Below are positions 35,669-47,061 of a stretch of 64,000 bases of DNA, piece by piece. A program made the position numbers and the translations under genes. Below the pieces are notes generated by a model that saw nothing but the letters and a program-made list of their open reading frames with translations, was not told the origin of the DNA and ran no database searches. The stretch is taken from assembly GCA_963710135.1 (NCBI GenBank), contig CAVPYY010000010.1, positions 62,001-126,000 on the forward strand, read 5' to 3'. This stretch comes from SG8-30 sp963710135 (GTDB taxonomy: Bacteria; Pseudomonadota; Gammaproteobacteria; Steroidobacterales; Steroidobacteraceae). The stretch's first letter is position 1, and every line of letters begins with the position of its first letter.

Positions 35669-37311
35669 GCGCTTGCCGCCTGCGGCATCCTGGCGGCCGC
35701 GTGCTGGCGCGCCGCGCGCACGAAGCCCGTGAACAGCGGATGGCCGTCGCGCGGATTGGAAGTGAACTCCGGGTGGAACTGCACGGCGACGAACCAGGGG
35801 TGCGACGGGATCTCGACGATCTCGACCAGGCCATCGGCTGAGAATCCCGAGAACACCATGCCCGCGCCGCGCATGGCGTCCAGATAATTGTTGTTGAACT
35901 CGAAGCGATGGCGATGCCGCTCGAAGATCGATGGGGCGCCATAGGTCCGCTGGGCTGCGCTGCCCGGCTCCAGCACGATTTCCTGTGCCCCGAGTCGCAT
36001 GGTGCCGCCGAGCGCCGACTTCTCGTCGCGGGTCTCGGTCCTGCCGCTCAGGTCCCGCCACTCGGTGATCAGCGCGATGACCGGGTCCGCGGCCTGGGGC
36101 ACGAACTCGGTCGAGTTGGCGCCTTCCAGCCCCAGCACGTCGCGGGCGAACTCGACCACGGCGACCTGCATGCCGAGGCAGATGCCCAGGTAGGGCACGC
36201 CGCGCTCGCGCGCGAAGCGCACCGCCTTGATCTTGCCCTCGGTGCCGCGCTCGCCGAAGCCGCCGGGCACCAGGATGGCGTCCATGTCCGCCAGGCAGCC
36301 GGTGCCGGTCTTCTCGATGTCGGCCGACTCGATGTAGTGCACACGCACCCGGGTGCGGGTCTTCAATCCGGCGTGCTGCAGCGCCTCGTTCAGCGAGATG
36401 TACGAGTCGCGGATCTGCACGTACTTGCCGACCATCGCAATGTTGACGGTCGCCTCGTAGGCGTGGCGGGCCGAGACCACCTGCTGCCATTGCTCCAGGT
36501 TGGCCGGCGGCGCCTCGATCCGCAGCTTGTCGCAGATGATGTCGTCGAGGCCCTCCGCGTGCAGCAACAGCGGAATGCGATAGATGTCGTCGGCGTCCAC
36601 CGCCGAAATGACCGCGCGCTCCTCAACATTGGTAAACAAGGCAATCTTGCGGCGCTGCTCGTCCGGCAGCGGGTCCTTGCAGCGGCACAACAGCACGTCG
36701 GGCTGGATGCCGATGCCGCGCAGCTCCTTGACCGAGTGCTGCGTCGGCTTGGTCTTGATCTCACCGGAGCCGCCCACCACCGGCACCAGCGTGAGGTGCA
36801 TGTACACGCAGTTGCTACGGCCGAGCTCGACACTCATCTGGCGGATGGCCTCGAGGAACGGCAGCGACTCGATGTCGCCCACCGTGCCGCCGATCTCCAC
36901 CATGCAGACGTCGGCATCGCCGGCGCCAAGCTTGATGCAGCGGCGGATCTCGTCGGTGATGTGCGGAATGACCTGCACCGTCGCGCCGAGATAATCGCCG
37001 CGGCGTTCCTTGGCGATCACCCGCTCGTAGATGCGTCCGGTCGTGTAGTTGCTGTGTCGGCCGGTGGTCGTGCGCACGAAGCGCTCGTAGTGACCGAGGT
37101 CGAGGTCGGTCTCCGTGCCGTCCGCCGTGACGAACACCTCGCCGTGCTGGAACGGGCTCATGGTGCCGGGGTCGACGTTGATGTACGGGTCGAGCTTGAC
37201 CATGCTGACCTTCAACCCGCGCGCCTCGAGAATGGCGCCGAGCGACGCTGCGGCGATGCCCTTGCCTAGCGAGGACACCACGCCGCCGGTCACGAACACA
37301 AAACGGGTCAT
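35665..37311 (-). CDS. pyrG: CTP synthase PyrG
   Basis: Makes CTP from UTP and glutamine, 548 aa from ATG 37311. The synthetase domain starts TRFVFVTGGVVSSLGKGIAA. The C-terminal class I amidotransferase has the nucleophile Cys in YLGICLGMQVAVVEFARD and the His-Glu end (HPEFTSNP). It heads the pyrG-kdsA-eno operon. The 155-base gap to tilS holds nothing I can identify. Confidence 0.98.
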   Translation of the reverse strand: MTRFVFVTGGVVSSLGKGIAAASLGAILEARGLKVSMVKLDPYINVDPGTMSPFQHGEVFVTADGTETDLDLGHYERFVRTTTGRHSNYTTGRIYERVIAKERRGDYLGATVQVIPHITDEIRRCIKLGAGDADVCMVEIGGTVGDIESLPFLEAIRQMSVELGRSNCVYMHLTLVPVVGGSGEIKTKPTQHSVKELRGIGIQPDVLLCRCKDPLPDEQRRKIALFTNVEERAVISAVDADDIYRIPLLLHAEGLDDIICDKLRIEAPPANLEQWQQVVSARHAYEATVNIAMVGKYVQIRDSYISLNEALQHAGLKTRTRVRVHYIESADIEKTGTGCLADMDAILVPGGFGERGTEGKIKAVRFARERGVPYLGICLGMQVAVVEFARDVLGLEGANSTEFVPQAADPVIALITEWRDLSGRTETRDEKSALGGTMRLGAQEIVLEPGSAAQRTYGAPSIFERHRHRFEFNNNYLDAMRGAGMVFSGFSADGLVEIVEIPSHPWFVAVQFHPEFTSNPRDGHPLFTGFVRAARQHAAARMPQAASA

Positions 37312-37466
37312 CGGGAACTCCCGTCGCCGGAAAAAAAGACCACCTGCACCGACCGTCACGAGGCGCGAGCGGCCGTGGGTGCAAGCCTGTTACGACGGGA
37401 TTCCAGTCTACGGGAGACGACGCCGTTTCTCCAGTGAGCATGACCCGCCGCCGCGGCGCGCGGAGC

Positions 37467-38825
37467 TCACCACAAGGCGGGACGCTGCTCCCAGCGCGGC
37501 CGCAGCGCCGTCTCGCCCGCCTCGGCCGCGAATCGCGCGTCGATCCAGAGATCGCCGACCGCCACCGGCTCCTGGCCGTGCCACAGCACCGGGATCCGCG
37601 GGCGCATCCACGGGACGATTCCATTTTCCTGGAAAAGGTTCTTGAGGGTCCGCGAACGCGCGCCGGCGGCAGGCTTGAGCCGCTCACCACCCGTACGCGA
37701 CCGCCAGGTCAGTCTCTCCTGCAGTCGCCGCGTCGCCAGGCCCTCGCCGACTGCGGAAACCAGGCTGATCTGCCCCTGGCCGGGTCCCAGCACCAGCGGG
37801 TCCTCGGCGCCGCGCGCCTCGCCGGGGGCCAGCGACGGCGCGGCGAGCGGCGGCATGGCGTACAGCCAGCCGCGATAGCGGCGCACTTCGCCCTTTGCCC
37901 AGCTCACCAGCGGCAGAGCCTCGTCGCGCGCGCCGAGGACGTCATCGAGGATCGCTCCCAGGCGCGCCGCCGACGGCATGCCAAGACCCTGCCCGGCGAT
38001 CCACCAGCGCAGCAGGTTGACCTGCCGCACCCGCGGCAGGCTCGCGAGACCGTCCACGGAAAGCCGCGAGCCGTCCAGCCGCGAGACACTGTCCAATGCG
38101 GCGAGCTGCCCGAGCAGTTCGCGCGCCTCGCCCAGATGGGCGGCGCTGCGCGCGACGGTGCGCGCCAGGCCCGGCCAGCGCTCGCGCATGGCGGGCAGCA
38201 CCTCGCTGCGCAGCCAGGCGCGGTCGAAACGCCCGTCGACGTTCATCGGATCGTCGACCCAGTGGAGCCCGTTGGCGCGGGCGTAGTCGATCAGGCTGCT
38301 GCGATCGACGTCGAGCAGCGGGCGCAGATGCAGGCCCGGCCCGAGCGGCGCGGCACGCGGCATGGCGGCGAGACCGGCCACGCCGGCACCGCGCACCAGC
38401 TGCAGCAACAGGGTTTCGAGCTGATCGTCGCGATGATGGGCCGTCAGCAACGCCTCGCCGGGCGCCAGCCGCCCGGCCAATGCGGCATAGCGCGCGTCGC
38501 GCGCCACGGCCTCCACGCTCGCACCCGGCGTCGCCGGAAGCGCCAGACGCAGCGTTTCCATGGGAATGCCGTGATGCCGGCAGAAATCCGCGCAGACCGC
38601 GGCCCAGCTGGCCGATGCCGGCTGCAGGCCGTGATCGACATGCAGCGCGCGCAGGACGACGGCCGGCTCGAGATCCGCCAGCCTGCGCGCGGCGTGCAGC
38701 AGCGCCATGGAATCGACACCGCCGGAGAAGGCGACGCATAGCCGCACCGCGGGGAAGGCCGGCAGCTGCTCACGCAACAGCGCGGCCAGCACCTCGGGCG
38801 AAAAGCCTGACGGCTCAGCGGCCAT
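37467..38825 (-). CDS. tilS: tRNA(Ile)-lysidine synthetase TilS
   Basis: Modifies C34 of the AUA-reading tRNA-Ile to lysidine. It is 452 aa; the PP-loop LCVAFSGGVDSMALLHAA, LTAHHRDDQLETLLLQLVRG and the FDRAWLRSEVLPAM motif are followed by TilS-specific substrate and C-terminal domains (KNLFQENGIVPWMRPRIPVL). It lies 57 bases after accA. Confidence 0.95.
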   Translation of the reverse strand: MAAEPSGFSPEVLAALLREQLPAFPAVRLCVAFSGGVDSMALLHAARRLADLEPAVVLRALHVDHGLQPASASWAAVCADFCRHHGIPMETLRLALPATPGASVEAVARDARYAALAGRLAPGEALLTAHHRDDQLETLLLQLVRGAGVAGLAAMPRAAPLGPGLHLRPLLDVDRSSLIDYARANGLHWVDDPMNVDGRFDRAWLRSEVLPAMRERWPGLARTVARSAAHLGEARELLGQLAALDSVSRLDGSRLSVDGLASLPRVRQVNLLRWWIAGQGLGMPSAARLGAILDDVLGARDEALPLVSWAKGEVRRYRGWLYAMPPLAAPSLAPGEARGAEDPLVLGPGQGQISLVSAVGEGLATRRLQERLTWRSRTGGERLKPAAGARSRTLKNLFQENGIVPWMRPRIPVLWHGQEPVAVGDLWIDARFAAEAGETALRPRWEQRPALW

Positions 38826-38882
38826 CGCCGCGGCGCTCAGGGCACGCGACTGCGCGCGCAGCGCTGGCCTGACGCGGCGTCA

Positions 38883-39842
<960 letters not shown>

Positions 39843-39968
39843 GTTCTGCCCATAGGCTTTTCCCCGCGCGCAGTGTAGCGCACCCGCCGCTGCCGCCAAG
39901 TTCGGGGCCCGGATCCGGTCGCAGGACACCCGCGGTCAGCGCGGCCGGCGTCGCGCCCGGACACCGCC

Positions 39969-40133
39969 GGGGACTGGCACCGCGGGCACGACGTTGCTTG
40001 TGGCACGATCTCACGAGCGGTGCCTGTCCCCTCCTGTGCCCGGCGGGCTCCGACGCGGACCGACACCGCGGGGGACTGGCACCGCGGGCACGACGTTGCT
40101 TGTGGCACGACCTTACGAGCGGTGCCTGTCCCC
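39969..40133. repeat. Two tandem 63-base hairpins with GGGGACTGGCACCGC stems
   Basis: Each hairpin has 15-base arms GGGGACTGGCACCGC and GCGGTGCCTGTCCCC, one mismatch, at 39969-39983/40017-40031 and again at 40071-40085/40119-40133 (102-base period). The loops (containing GGGCACGACGTTGCTTGTGG) are nearly identical. The segment 39843-39968 before them has no gene or clear repeat. Confidence 0.85.
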
Positions 40134-40138
40134 TCCTG

Positions 40139-40401
40139 TGCCCGGCGGGCTCCCTACTTCCGTGGCCCCTTCCTCCGTTCGGGAAGCCAAACTCACTACG
40201 GAAGGGGCCACGGTCGTCTTCGCCCGCCTGTGAAACGAGAGCCCCGATGAGGCGTGCCTAACCACGGGTGAGTGCCTGAGCGGGGACAGTCCCCTGCGGG
40301 GACAGTCCCCAGCGCAGGTCGAGGACGACTGTAGGCCTCTTGCGAGCGACTTTTGGCTTTCGGAGCGAGCAAGAGGCTCTACAGGAGTAGAGAGACCCGC
40401 G
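40139..40401. repeat. Composite REP-like block, copy B (inverted relative to copy A)
   Basis: Reverse-complement counterpart of 26492-26757. In order it has the GTGGCCCCTTCC/GGAAGGGGCCAC stem (40162-40211), a GGGGACAGTCCCC pair (40282-40310) and the CTGTAG/CTACAG hairpin (40329-40384). Only a few positions differ from copy A, chiefly in the linker near 40229-40262. Confidence 0.88.
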
Positions 40402-40450
40402 CAGTTGAGGCCGCTCCGCGGGATGCCTTCACCGGTGGCAAGAGCCTGGA

Positions 40451-40516
40451 GGGGACAGTCCCCTGCGGGGACAGTCGCCCGCCGTCGGCAGTCCCCGCGG
40501 CGGCAGTCCCCGCGGG
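40451..40516. repeat. Degenerate GGGGACAGTCCCC dyads abutting the dnaE stop
   Basis: One perfect dyad (40451-40463), a decayed one (40467-40479, GGGGACAGTCGCC) and two CGGCAGTCCCCGCG fragments run up to the dnaE TGA at 40517-40519. They resemble eroded ends of the same dyad family. Confidence 0.65.
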
Positions 40517-43500
40517 TCAGCCGTCGAGGCGCGGGCCGTAGAGCACGCGGACGCCGTCGCGCCCGACCAGCTGCCCGAGGCGCTCGATGAGCTCCCTGGT
40601 CGGGCGGACCAGCCACTCGTCGCCGAGCGTGATGGCCGCCCGCGCGTCGCCCGTCGAGTACTGCAGCGCCACGCCGCACTGGCCGCTGAGGTACGGGCGC
40701 AGGACCTCTTCCAGCTCGCCGACGAGGCGTGCGCCGTTGCCGTTGGTCGGCCAGCGCAGCAGGATCTTGCGCGCCTCGCGCTCGCGGATCTCGTCGACCG
40801 GCGTCAGCTTGCGCGCATTCAGGCGCCAGTCCTCGATGAAGTCGTCGAAGCGCAGCTGGCCCTCGATCACCAGGATCGCGTCGCGGCTGATGACGTGGCG
40901 ATACTGCTGGAAGGTGTCCTCGAACAGCGAGACCTCCAGGCGGCCGCTGCGGTCGTCGAGGATCAGCGTGGTGCGATTGCCGCGCTTGCGGATCTCCAGC
41001 ACCAGCCCGGCGAGCGTCACCTGCTTGCCACCGCCGAAGCCGAAGCCGCGCGACTCGCCGACCGGCCGGCCGGAGGCGACGTCGGCGATGCGGCCCGAGA
41101 CGATGCCCGCCAGCTCGCGCTCGTATTCGGCGATGGGGTGTCCGGTCAGGTACAGGCCGAGCGTGTCGCGCTCGCCCTGCAGGCGCACCGCCTCGGGCCA
41201 CTCCGGCACCGCCTCGCTCGGCAGCGGTGGCGGCGCCAGCGCCTCGTCGTCCGGCGCGGCCAGGCCGAACAGGTCCACCTGCCCGGCCAGCGCGGCGCGG
41301 GTGTTCTGCTCGCCGAGCTGCAGCGCCGCCGGCAGCTGGTGGGCCAGCGTCGCGCGGTTCGGGCCCGAGCGAGTCCATGCACCCCGCGCGGATCAGCGCG
41401 TCCAGCGTGCGCCGGTTGAGCTTGCCGGGATCCACGCGGCGGCACAGGTCGCCGAGATCCCGGAACGGCCCGCCCGCCTCGCGTTCCGCCATCAGGGCCT
41501 CGACGGCGCCCTGGCCGACGCCCTTCACGGCGCCGAGCCCGTAGCGGATGGTGCGCGGATCCGCGACCGTAAACTGGTAGACGGACTCGTTCACGTCCGG
41601 CGGCAGTACGACGAGCCCGATGCTGGCGCATTCGTCGATGATGGTGACCACCTTCTCGGTGCGATCCATGTCGGACGACAGCACCGCCGCCATGAACTCC
41701 GCCGGATAGTGCGCCTTGAGCCAGGCGGTCTGGTACGACAGCAGCGCGTAGGCGGCGGAGTGCGACTTGTTGAAGCCGTAGCCCGCGAACTTCTCCATGA
41801 GATCGAAGATGTGCGCGGCCTGCGCCTCGGGCACGCCGCGGCTGGTGGCGCCCTCGACGAACACGGAGCGCTGCTTGGCCATCTCGTCGGGGTTCTTCTT
41901 GCCCATCGCCCGGCGCAGCAGGTCGGCGCCGCCCAGCGTGTAGCCGGCCAGCACCTGCGCGATCTGCATCACCTGTTCCTGGTAGAGGATCACGCCATAG
42001 GTCGGCTTCAGCGCGGCCTCGAGCGTCGGGTGCAGGTAGTCGATGGCGCCGACCGAGCGGCCGTGCTTGCGGGTGATGAAGTCGTCGACCATGCCCGACT
42101 GCAGCGGGCCCGGGCGGAACAGCGCGACCAGCGCCACGATGTCGTCGAAACAGTCGGGCTGCAGCCGCCGCATCAGGTCCTTCATGCCGCGCGACTCGAG
42201 CTGGAATACCGCGGTGGTGCGGCAGGCCTTCAGCAGCGCGTAGGTCGGCGCGTCGTCGAGCGGCAGCATCGACATGTCGAGTCGGGCTCGCCGCGCGCGC
42301 GGCGCCCGGTGTTGATCAGCGCCACGGCCCAGTCGATGATCGTCAGCGTGCGCAGGCCGAGGAAGTCGAACTTGACCAGCCCGGCCTTCTCGACGTCGTC
42401 CTTGTCGAACTGCGTGACGACGCTCTGGCTGCCCTGCTCGCAGAACAGCGGCGAGAAATCGGTCAGCACCGAGGGGGCGATCACCACGCCACCGGCGTGC
42501 GTGCCGGCGTTGCGCGCCAGCCCCTCCAGCGACCGGGCCAGGTCGATCAGGTCGCGGACCTCGTCCTCGTTCTCGTAGCGGCGCTTGAGCTCGGGCTCCT
42601 TCTCGAGGGCGTCGTCGAGCGTGATGCCGAGCTCGAACGGTATGAGCTTGGCGATGCTGTCGACGAAGCCGTAGGGGTGGCCGAGGACGCGTCCGACATC
42701 GCGCACGACGGCCTTCGCGGCCATCGTGCCGAAGGTGATGATCTGCGAGACGTGATCGCGGCCGTACTTGCCGGCCACGTAGTCGATCACGCGGTCGCGA
42801 CGCTCCATGCAGAAGTCGATGTCGAAGTCCGGCATGGACACGCGTTCCGGGTTCAGGAAGCGCTCGAACAGCAGGTCGTGCTGCAGCGGGTCGAGGTCGG
42901 TGATGCCGAGCACGTAGGCGACCAGCGAGCCGGCGCCGGAGCCGCGACCGGGACCGACGGGCACGTCGTTGTCCCGCGCCCAGCGAATGAAGTCGGCGAC
43001 GATCAGGAAGTAGCCCTCGAAGCCCATCTGGCAGATGACGTCGAGCTCGAGCGTCAGTCGTTTCGCGTATTCTTCGCGCGCCACCGGCTTGATCTGCAGC
43101 GCCGGGCTCGCGTCGATCGCCGCCAGCCGCCGCCCCAGGCCGCGCTCGGATTCCACCCGCAGGAACTCCGTCACGGTCATGCCTGCCGGGACCGGGAACT
43201 CAGGCAGGAAGCTCTTGCCGAGCGCCACCTCGAGCGAGCAGCGGCGCGCGATCTCGACGGTGTTCTCGAGCGCCTCGGGCAGGTCGGCGAACAGCTCGGC
43301 CATTTCCTCGGCGTGCGCAGGTACTGGCGGTCCGAGTAGCGCCGCGGCCGCGCGGGATCGTCGAGCAGCATGCCGTCGCGGATGCACACCCGCGCCTCGT
43401 GCGCCTCGAAATCGCCGGCGACGAGGAAACGCACGTCGTTGGTCGCGACCACCGGCGCCGGGTGCCGGGCGATCAGCGCCAGCGCCGCGCGGATGTACTC

Positions 43501-44034
43501 CTCCTCGCCGGGCCGACCGGTGCGCTGCACCTCGAGGTAGTAGCGGTCGCCGAACAGCGCGAGCCAGTCTTCCAGCAGGCGCGCCGCCTCGTCCTGCCGC
43601 CCGGCGAGCAGCGCGCGGCCGACGTCGCCCTCCCGCGCGCCGGACAGCGCGATCAGGCCGCGGGTCGCCGCGACGTCGAGCCACTCGCGCTGGACCAGCG
43701 GCACTCCGCGCTGCTGGCCCTCGAGATAGGCGCGCGACACCAGCCGCGTCAGGTTGCGGTAGCCCGCGTGATCCTTGGCGAGCAGCGTCAGGCGCGCCGG
43801 CTCGGCACGCTCGTCGGGCTCCGCCAGCAGCAGGTCGACGCCGATCAGCGGCTTGATGCCCCGCGACTGCGCCTCGCGATAGAACTTCACCATCGCGAAC
43901 AGGTTGTTCTGGTCGGTGAGCGCGACCGCCGGCATGCCCGCCGCGGCGACCGCCTCCATCAGCTTCGGCACCCTGAGCACGCTGTCGACCAGCGAATACT
44001 CGGTGTGCACTCGCAGATGGACGAACTCGGGCAT
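40517..44034 (-). CDS. dnaE: DNA polymerase III subunit alpha (three frameshifts)
   Basis: Replicative polymerase, ~1170 aa. The PHP domain starts FVHLRVHTEYSLVDSVLR at ATG 44034; the polymerase core has VPVGPGRGSGAGSLVAY and PDFDIDFCMERRD (catalytic Asp pair); FNKSHSAAYALLSYQTAWLK, the OB domain (RTTLILDDRSGRLEVSLF) and the C-terminal domain follow. Breaks occur near 43312 (a G missing after RTP), near 42285 (a base missing before DMSMLPLDD) and near 41361 (an extra base after DSLGP). Each is repaired by one base. Essential, so presumed intact in the cell. Confidence 0.94.
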
Positions 44035-44042
44035 GCGGGGCT

Positions 44043-44642
44043 TCACGCTGGCGACGGGACGGTCACCGATTTTACCGGCGTGAAGCTCCGCCGGTGCAGC
44101 CGGCATGGCCCGAGCCGCGCAAGTGCTTGAACGTGCTGGGACGAGGGGTAGCCCTTGTGCGACTCGAAGCCGTATCCGGGATAAACGCGCGCGGCGGCGA
44201 GCATCCAGGCGTCCCGCCAGGTCTTGGCCAGGATCGACGCCGCACCGACGGCCTCGAGCCGCGCATCGCCGCGCACTTCGGCGCGCCACTCGCAATCGAA
44301 GCCGAGATCCGCGGCCGAAGGCAGCCGGTTGCCGTCGACCTGCACGCAGGCCGGCGCTACCGTGAGGCCCAGCAGCGCGCGGCGCATCGCGAGCAGCGTG
44401 GCGCCGAGGATGTTGAGGGCGTCGATCTCCTCGGCATCGGCCATGCCCACCGCCCACACGGCCGCCCGGGCCCTGATCGCAGCGGCGAGCGCCTCGCGCC
44501 GGGCGGCGGTGAGGGTCTTGGAATCGGCCAGGCCGTCGATGGGGCGCCGCGGATCGAGGATGACCACCGCGGCCACCACCGGGCCCGCGAGCGGCCCCCG
44601 CCCGGCCTCGTCGACGCCCGCCACCAGGGGAAATGGGGACAT
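44043..44642 (-). CDS. rnhB: Ribonuclease HII
   Basis: Removes ribonucleotides from DNA-RNA hybrids, 199 aa from ATG 44642. It has PLVAGVDEAGRGPLAGPVVAAVVIL (catalytic DEAGRG), DSKTLTAARRE and ASILAKTWRDAWM, HKGYPSSQH. The start codon lies inside an arm of a REP-like hairpin (44635-44690), so the N-terminal four residues derive from the repeat. The dnaE start follows 8 bases downstream. Confidence 0.95.
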   Translation of the reverse strand: MSPFPLVAGVDEAGRGPLAGPVVAAVVILDPRRPIDGLADSKTLTAARREALAAAIRARAAVWAVGMADAEEIDALNILGATLLAMRRALLGLTVAPACVQVDGNRLPSAADLGFDCEWRAEVRGDARLEAVGAASILAKTWRDAWMLAAARVYPGYGFESHKGYPSSQHVQALARLGPCRLHRRSFTPVKSVTVPSPA

Positions 44643-44690
44643 CTCGATTTCCTGGCCGTCCCGGGCGGGCCGGCAGTCGAGAATGTCCCC
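44635..44690. repeat. REP-like hairpin at the lpxB/rnhB junction
   Basis: Arms GGGGACATCTCGA (44635-44647) and TCGAGAATGTCCCC (44677-44690) pair over 13 bases with one bulge, and outer GGAAA/TTTTCC extends the stem. The GGGGAC ends match the dyad family in the two intergenic regions. It coincides with the expected end of lpxB and supplies the rnhB ATG. Confidence 0.75.
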
Positions 44691-45835
44691 TTTTCCAGCA
44701 GGGCGAGCACGGCTTCGGCGGCGCGATCGCTGGCGCTTCGCCGCAGCTCGGCGTGAATGCCGGCGAACAGCTCGGCGATCTGGTCCCGCGCCGCAGGATC
44801 GTCCAGCCAGCGCTCGAGCTCGCGGCCGAGCCGCTCCGGCGTCACCTGCTCCTGGAAGATCTCGGGCACGACCTCGCGGCCCGCCAGCAGGTTCGGCTGG
44901 GCGAAGTGCGGCGACTTCATCAGCCCGAACGACCGCAGCAGCCAGGCGGTCAGGCCGCCCAGCCGGTAGGCCACCACCATCGGCCGCTTGCACAGCAGGG
45001 TCTCGAGCGTCGCCGTGCCCGACGCCACCAGCGCGACGTCGCAGGCGGTGAGCGCGGTATCCGCCTGCGCATCGAGCAGGCGCACCTCGACGCCGGGGGC
45101 GGCGCTGGCGAGTGCCTGCGAGAACGCCTCGCGCACCGCCGCACCCGCCATCGGCGCCACGAACTGCAGGCCGGGCCGGCGCGCGGCGAGCCAGGCCGCC
45201 GTCGCGGCGAAATCCCGGCCGAGCCGTGCCACCTCGCCCGCGCGGCTGCCCGGCAGGATCGCCACCACCTCCGCCTCGGCGCCAAGCCCGAGCGCCTGGC
45301 GCGCGGCGTGCCGGTCCGGCTCCAGCGGAATGCGATCGGCGAGCGGGTGGCCGACGAACTCGGCCGCGCACCCCGTGGCGATCGTAGAACTGCTTCTCGA
45401 AGGGCAGCAGGCACAGCACCAGGTCGATGAAGCGCGACATCTTCGCGCACCCGCCCCTGCCGCCACGCCCACACCTGCGGGCTGACGTACTGCACCGTTG
45501 GAATGCCGGCGGCATGCAGCGCCGGCGCCAGGTTCAGGTTGAATTCCGGGGCGTCGACGCCGACGAAAACGTCGGGGCGCGCCGCCAGGATGCGCTCGCG
45601 GATACCGCGTCGCAGGCGGAGCAGCCGCGGCAGGTGGCGTGAGCACCTCGAACAGCCCCATCACCGCCAGGCTCTCGGCGCTCTCCCAGGCTTCACAGCC
45701 CTCGGCCTGCATGCGCGGCCCGGCGATGCCGAAGAACTGCGCGTCCGGGCGCCGCGCCCGCACGGCGCGGATGAACCCGGCGCCGAGGTTGTCGCCGGAG
45801 ACCTCCCCCGCGACGATGGCGATGCGCAGCGTCAC
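44690..45835 (-). CDS. lpxB: Lipid-A-disaccharide synthase LpxB (three frameshifts; no stop at expected end)
   Basis: Glycosyltransferase joining UDP-diacylglucosamine and lipid X. It has IAIVAGEVSGDNLGAGFIRA at the start, GVDAPEFNLNLAPALHA, QYVSPQVWAWRQGR, VAILPGSRAGEVARL and MVVAYRLGGLTAW. One extra base each near 45638, 45436 and 45369 breaks the frame. The protein reaches normal length (~382 aa) at AVLALLEKG, but then runs without a stop into the hairpin and on through rnhB to 44357. Either the hairpin insertion removed the stop or another indel hides it. Confidence 0.9.
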
Positions 45836-45838
45836 TGC

Positions 45839-46609
45839 CTACCGGACGATGCTGCGGGTCGCCGTCGGCAGGAAGTCCACGAACGCCTTGACCTCGGGCT
45901 GCGTGGCGCCCAGCGCGTTCAGCTGTTCCATCGCCTCGGCCAGCTTCAGCCCGTAGCGGTAGAGGATCCGGTAGGCGTTCTTGATGTTGGCGATCTGCGC
46001 GGCATCGAAGCCGCGGCGCTTCAGCCCCTCGGAGTTGATGCCGTGCGGCTCGGCGGGCGTACCCGAGATCATCAGGTAAGGCGGCACGTCGCGGGTCACC
46101 GCGGCGTTGTTGGCGAGAAACACGTGCGCACCGACCTTCACGAACTGGTGCACGCCGGCATAACCGCACATGATCACCCAGTCGCCGATCTCGACGTGCC
46201 CGGCCAGCACCGAGTAGTTGGACATGACGCACTTGCTGCCGACGATGCAGTCGTGCGCCACGTGCGTGTAGGCCATGAACAGGTTGTCGTCCGCGATGCG
46301 GGTGACGCCGTGCCCACCCACGGTGCCGCGGTTGATGGTGCAGAATTCGCGGAACACGTTGCGATCGCCGATCTCGAGCCCCGTCGGCTCGCCCTGGTAC
46401 TTCTTGTCCTGCGGCGCGTCGCCGATCGAGGCGAACTGGAAGATGCGGCAGTCGCGACCGATGGTGGTCGGCCCGTTGATCACCGCGTGCGGGCCGATCC
46501 GCGTTCCGGCGCCGATCTTCACCTCGGGCCCGATCACCGCGAACGGGCCGACCTCGACGCTGGCGTCGAGCTCCGCCTCCGGCGAGACGAGCGCGCGGGG
46601 GTCGATCAC
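45839..46609 (-). CDS. lpxA: UDP-N-acetylglucosamine acyltransferase LpxA
   Basis: First lipid A enzyme, 256 aa from GTG 46609, which overlaps the fabZ stop (GTGA). A left-handed beta-helix of hexapeptide repeats (VSPEAELDASVEVGPFAVIG onward) holds the catalytic His in AYTHVAHDCIVG and NRGTVGGHGVTRIADDN; the C-terminal helices end FVDFLPTATRSIVR. Intact. Confidence 0.96.
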   Translation of the reverse strand: MIDPRALVSPEAELDASVEVGPFAVIGPEVKIGAGTRIGPHAVINGPTTIGRDCRIFQFASIGDAPQDKKYQGEPTGLEIGDRNVFREFCTINRGTVGGHGVTRIADDNLFMAYTHVAHDCIVGSKCVMSNYSVLAGHVEIGDWVIMCGYAGVHQFVKVGAHVFLANNAAVTRDVPPYLMISGTPAEPHGINSEGLKRRGFDAAQIANIKNAYRILYRYGLKLAEAMEQLNALGATQPEVKAFVDFLPTATRSIVR

Positions 46610-47061
46610 GACTTCGTCTCCGGCGCCACCATCATGATCGCCGAGGCGACCTCCTTGCCGTCGACCTCGGCAACCGTCGAGAACTTCCAGATGCCCTTCA
46701 GGGCGCGCTCGAGCTTCGCCTTCAGCACCAGCTGGTCGCCGGGCTCGACGGGCCGACGGAAGCGGGCGCCGTCGATGCCGACGAAGAAGAACCGCGTCTC
46801 TTCGTCCGGAATGACGCCGGCGGTCTTGAAGGCCAGGATGCCGGCCGCCTGCGCCAGCGCCTCGAGGATCATCACGCCCGGCATCACCGGCCGGTGCGGG
46901 AAGTGCCCGGGAAAGAACGGCTCGTTGATGGTGACGTTCTTGATCGCCTCGATCGACTCCCCGGGCACGCAGGCGGTGACGCGGTCGACCAGCAGGAACG
47001 GGAAGCGATGCGGCAGCTGGCGCATCACGTCGTTGATGTCCATCGAGAACGGTTCGCTCAT
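46606..47061 (-). CDS. fabZ: 3-hydroxyacyl-[ACP] dehydratase FabZ
   Basis: Hot-dog-fold dehydratase of fatty acid synthesis, 151 aa from ATG 47061 (ATGA overlap with lpxD). It has LPHRFPFLLVDRV, FFPGHFPHRPVMPGVMILEALAQ with the catalytic His and Glu, and FFFVGIDGARFRRPVEPGD. The open frame extends upstream but within lpxD. Intact. Confidence 0.97.
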   Translation of the reverse strand: MSEPFSMDINDVMRQLPHRFPFLLVDRVTACVPGESIEAIKNVTINEPFFPGHFPHRPVMPGVMILEALAQAAGILAFKTAGVIPDEETRFFFVGIDGARFRRPVEPGDQLVLKAKLERALKGIWKFSTVAEVDGKEVASAIMMVAPETKS

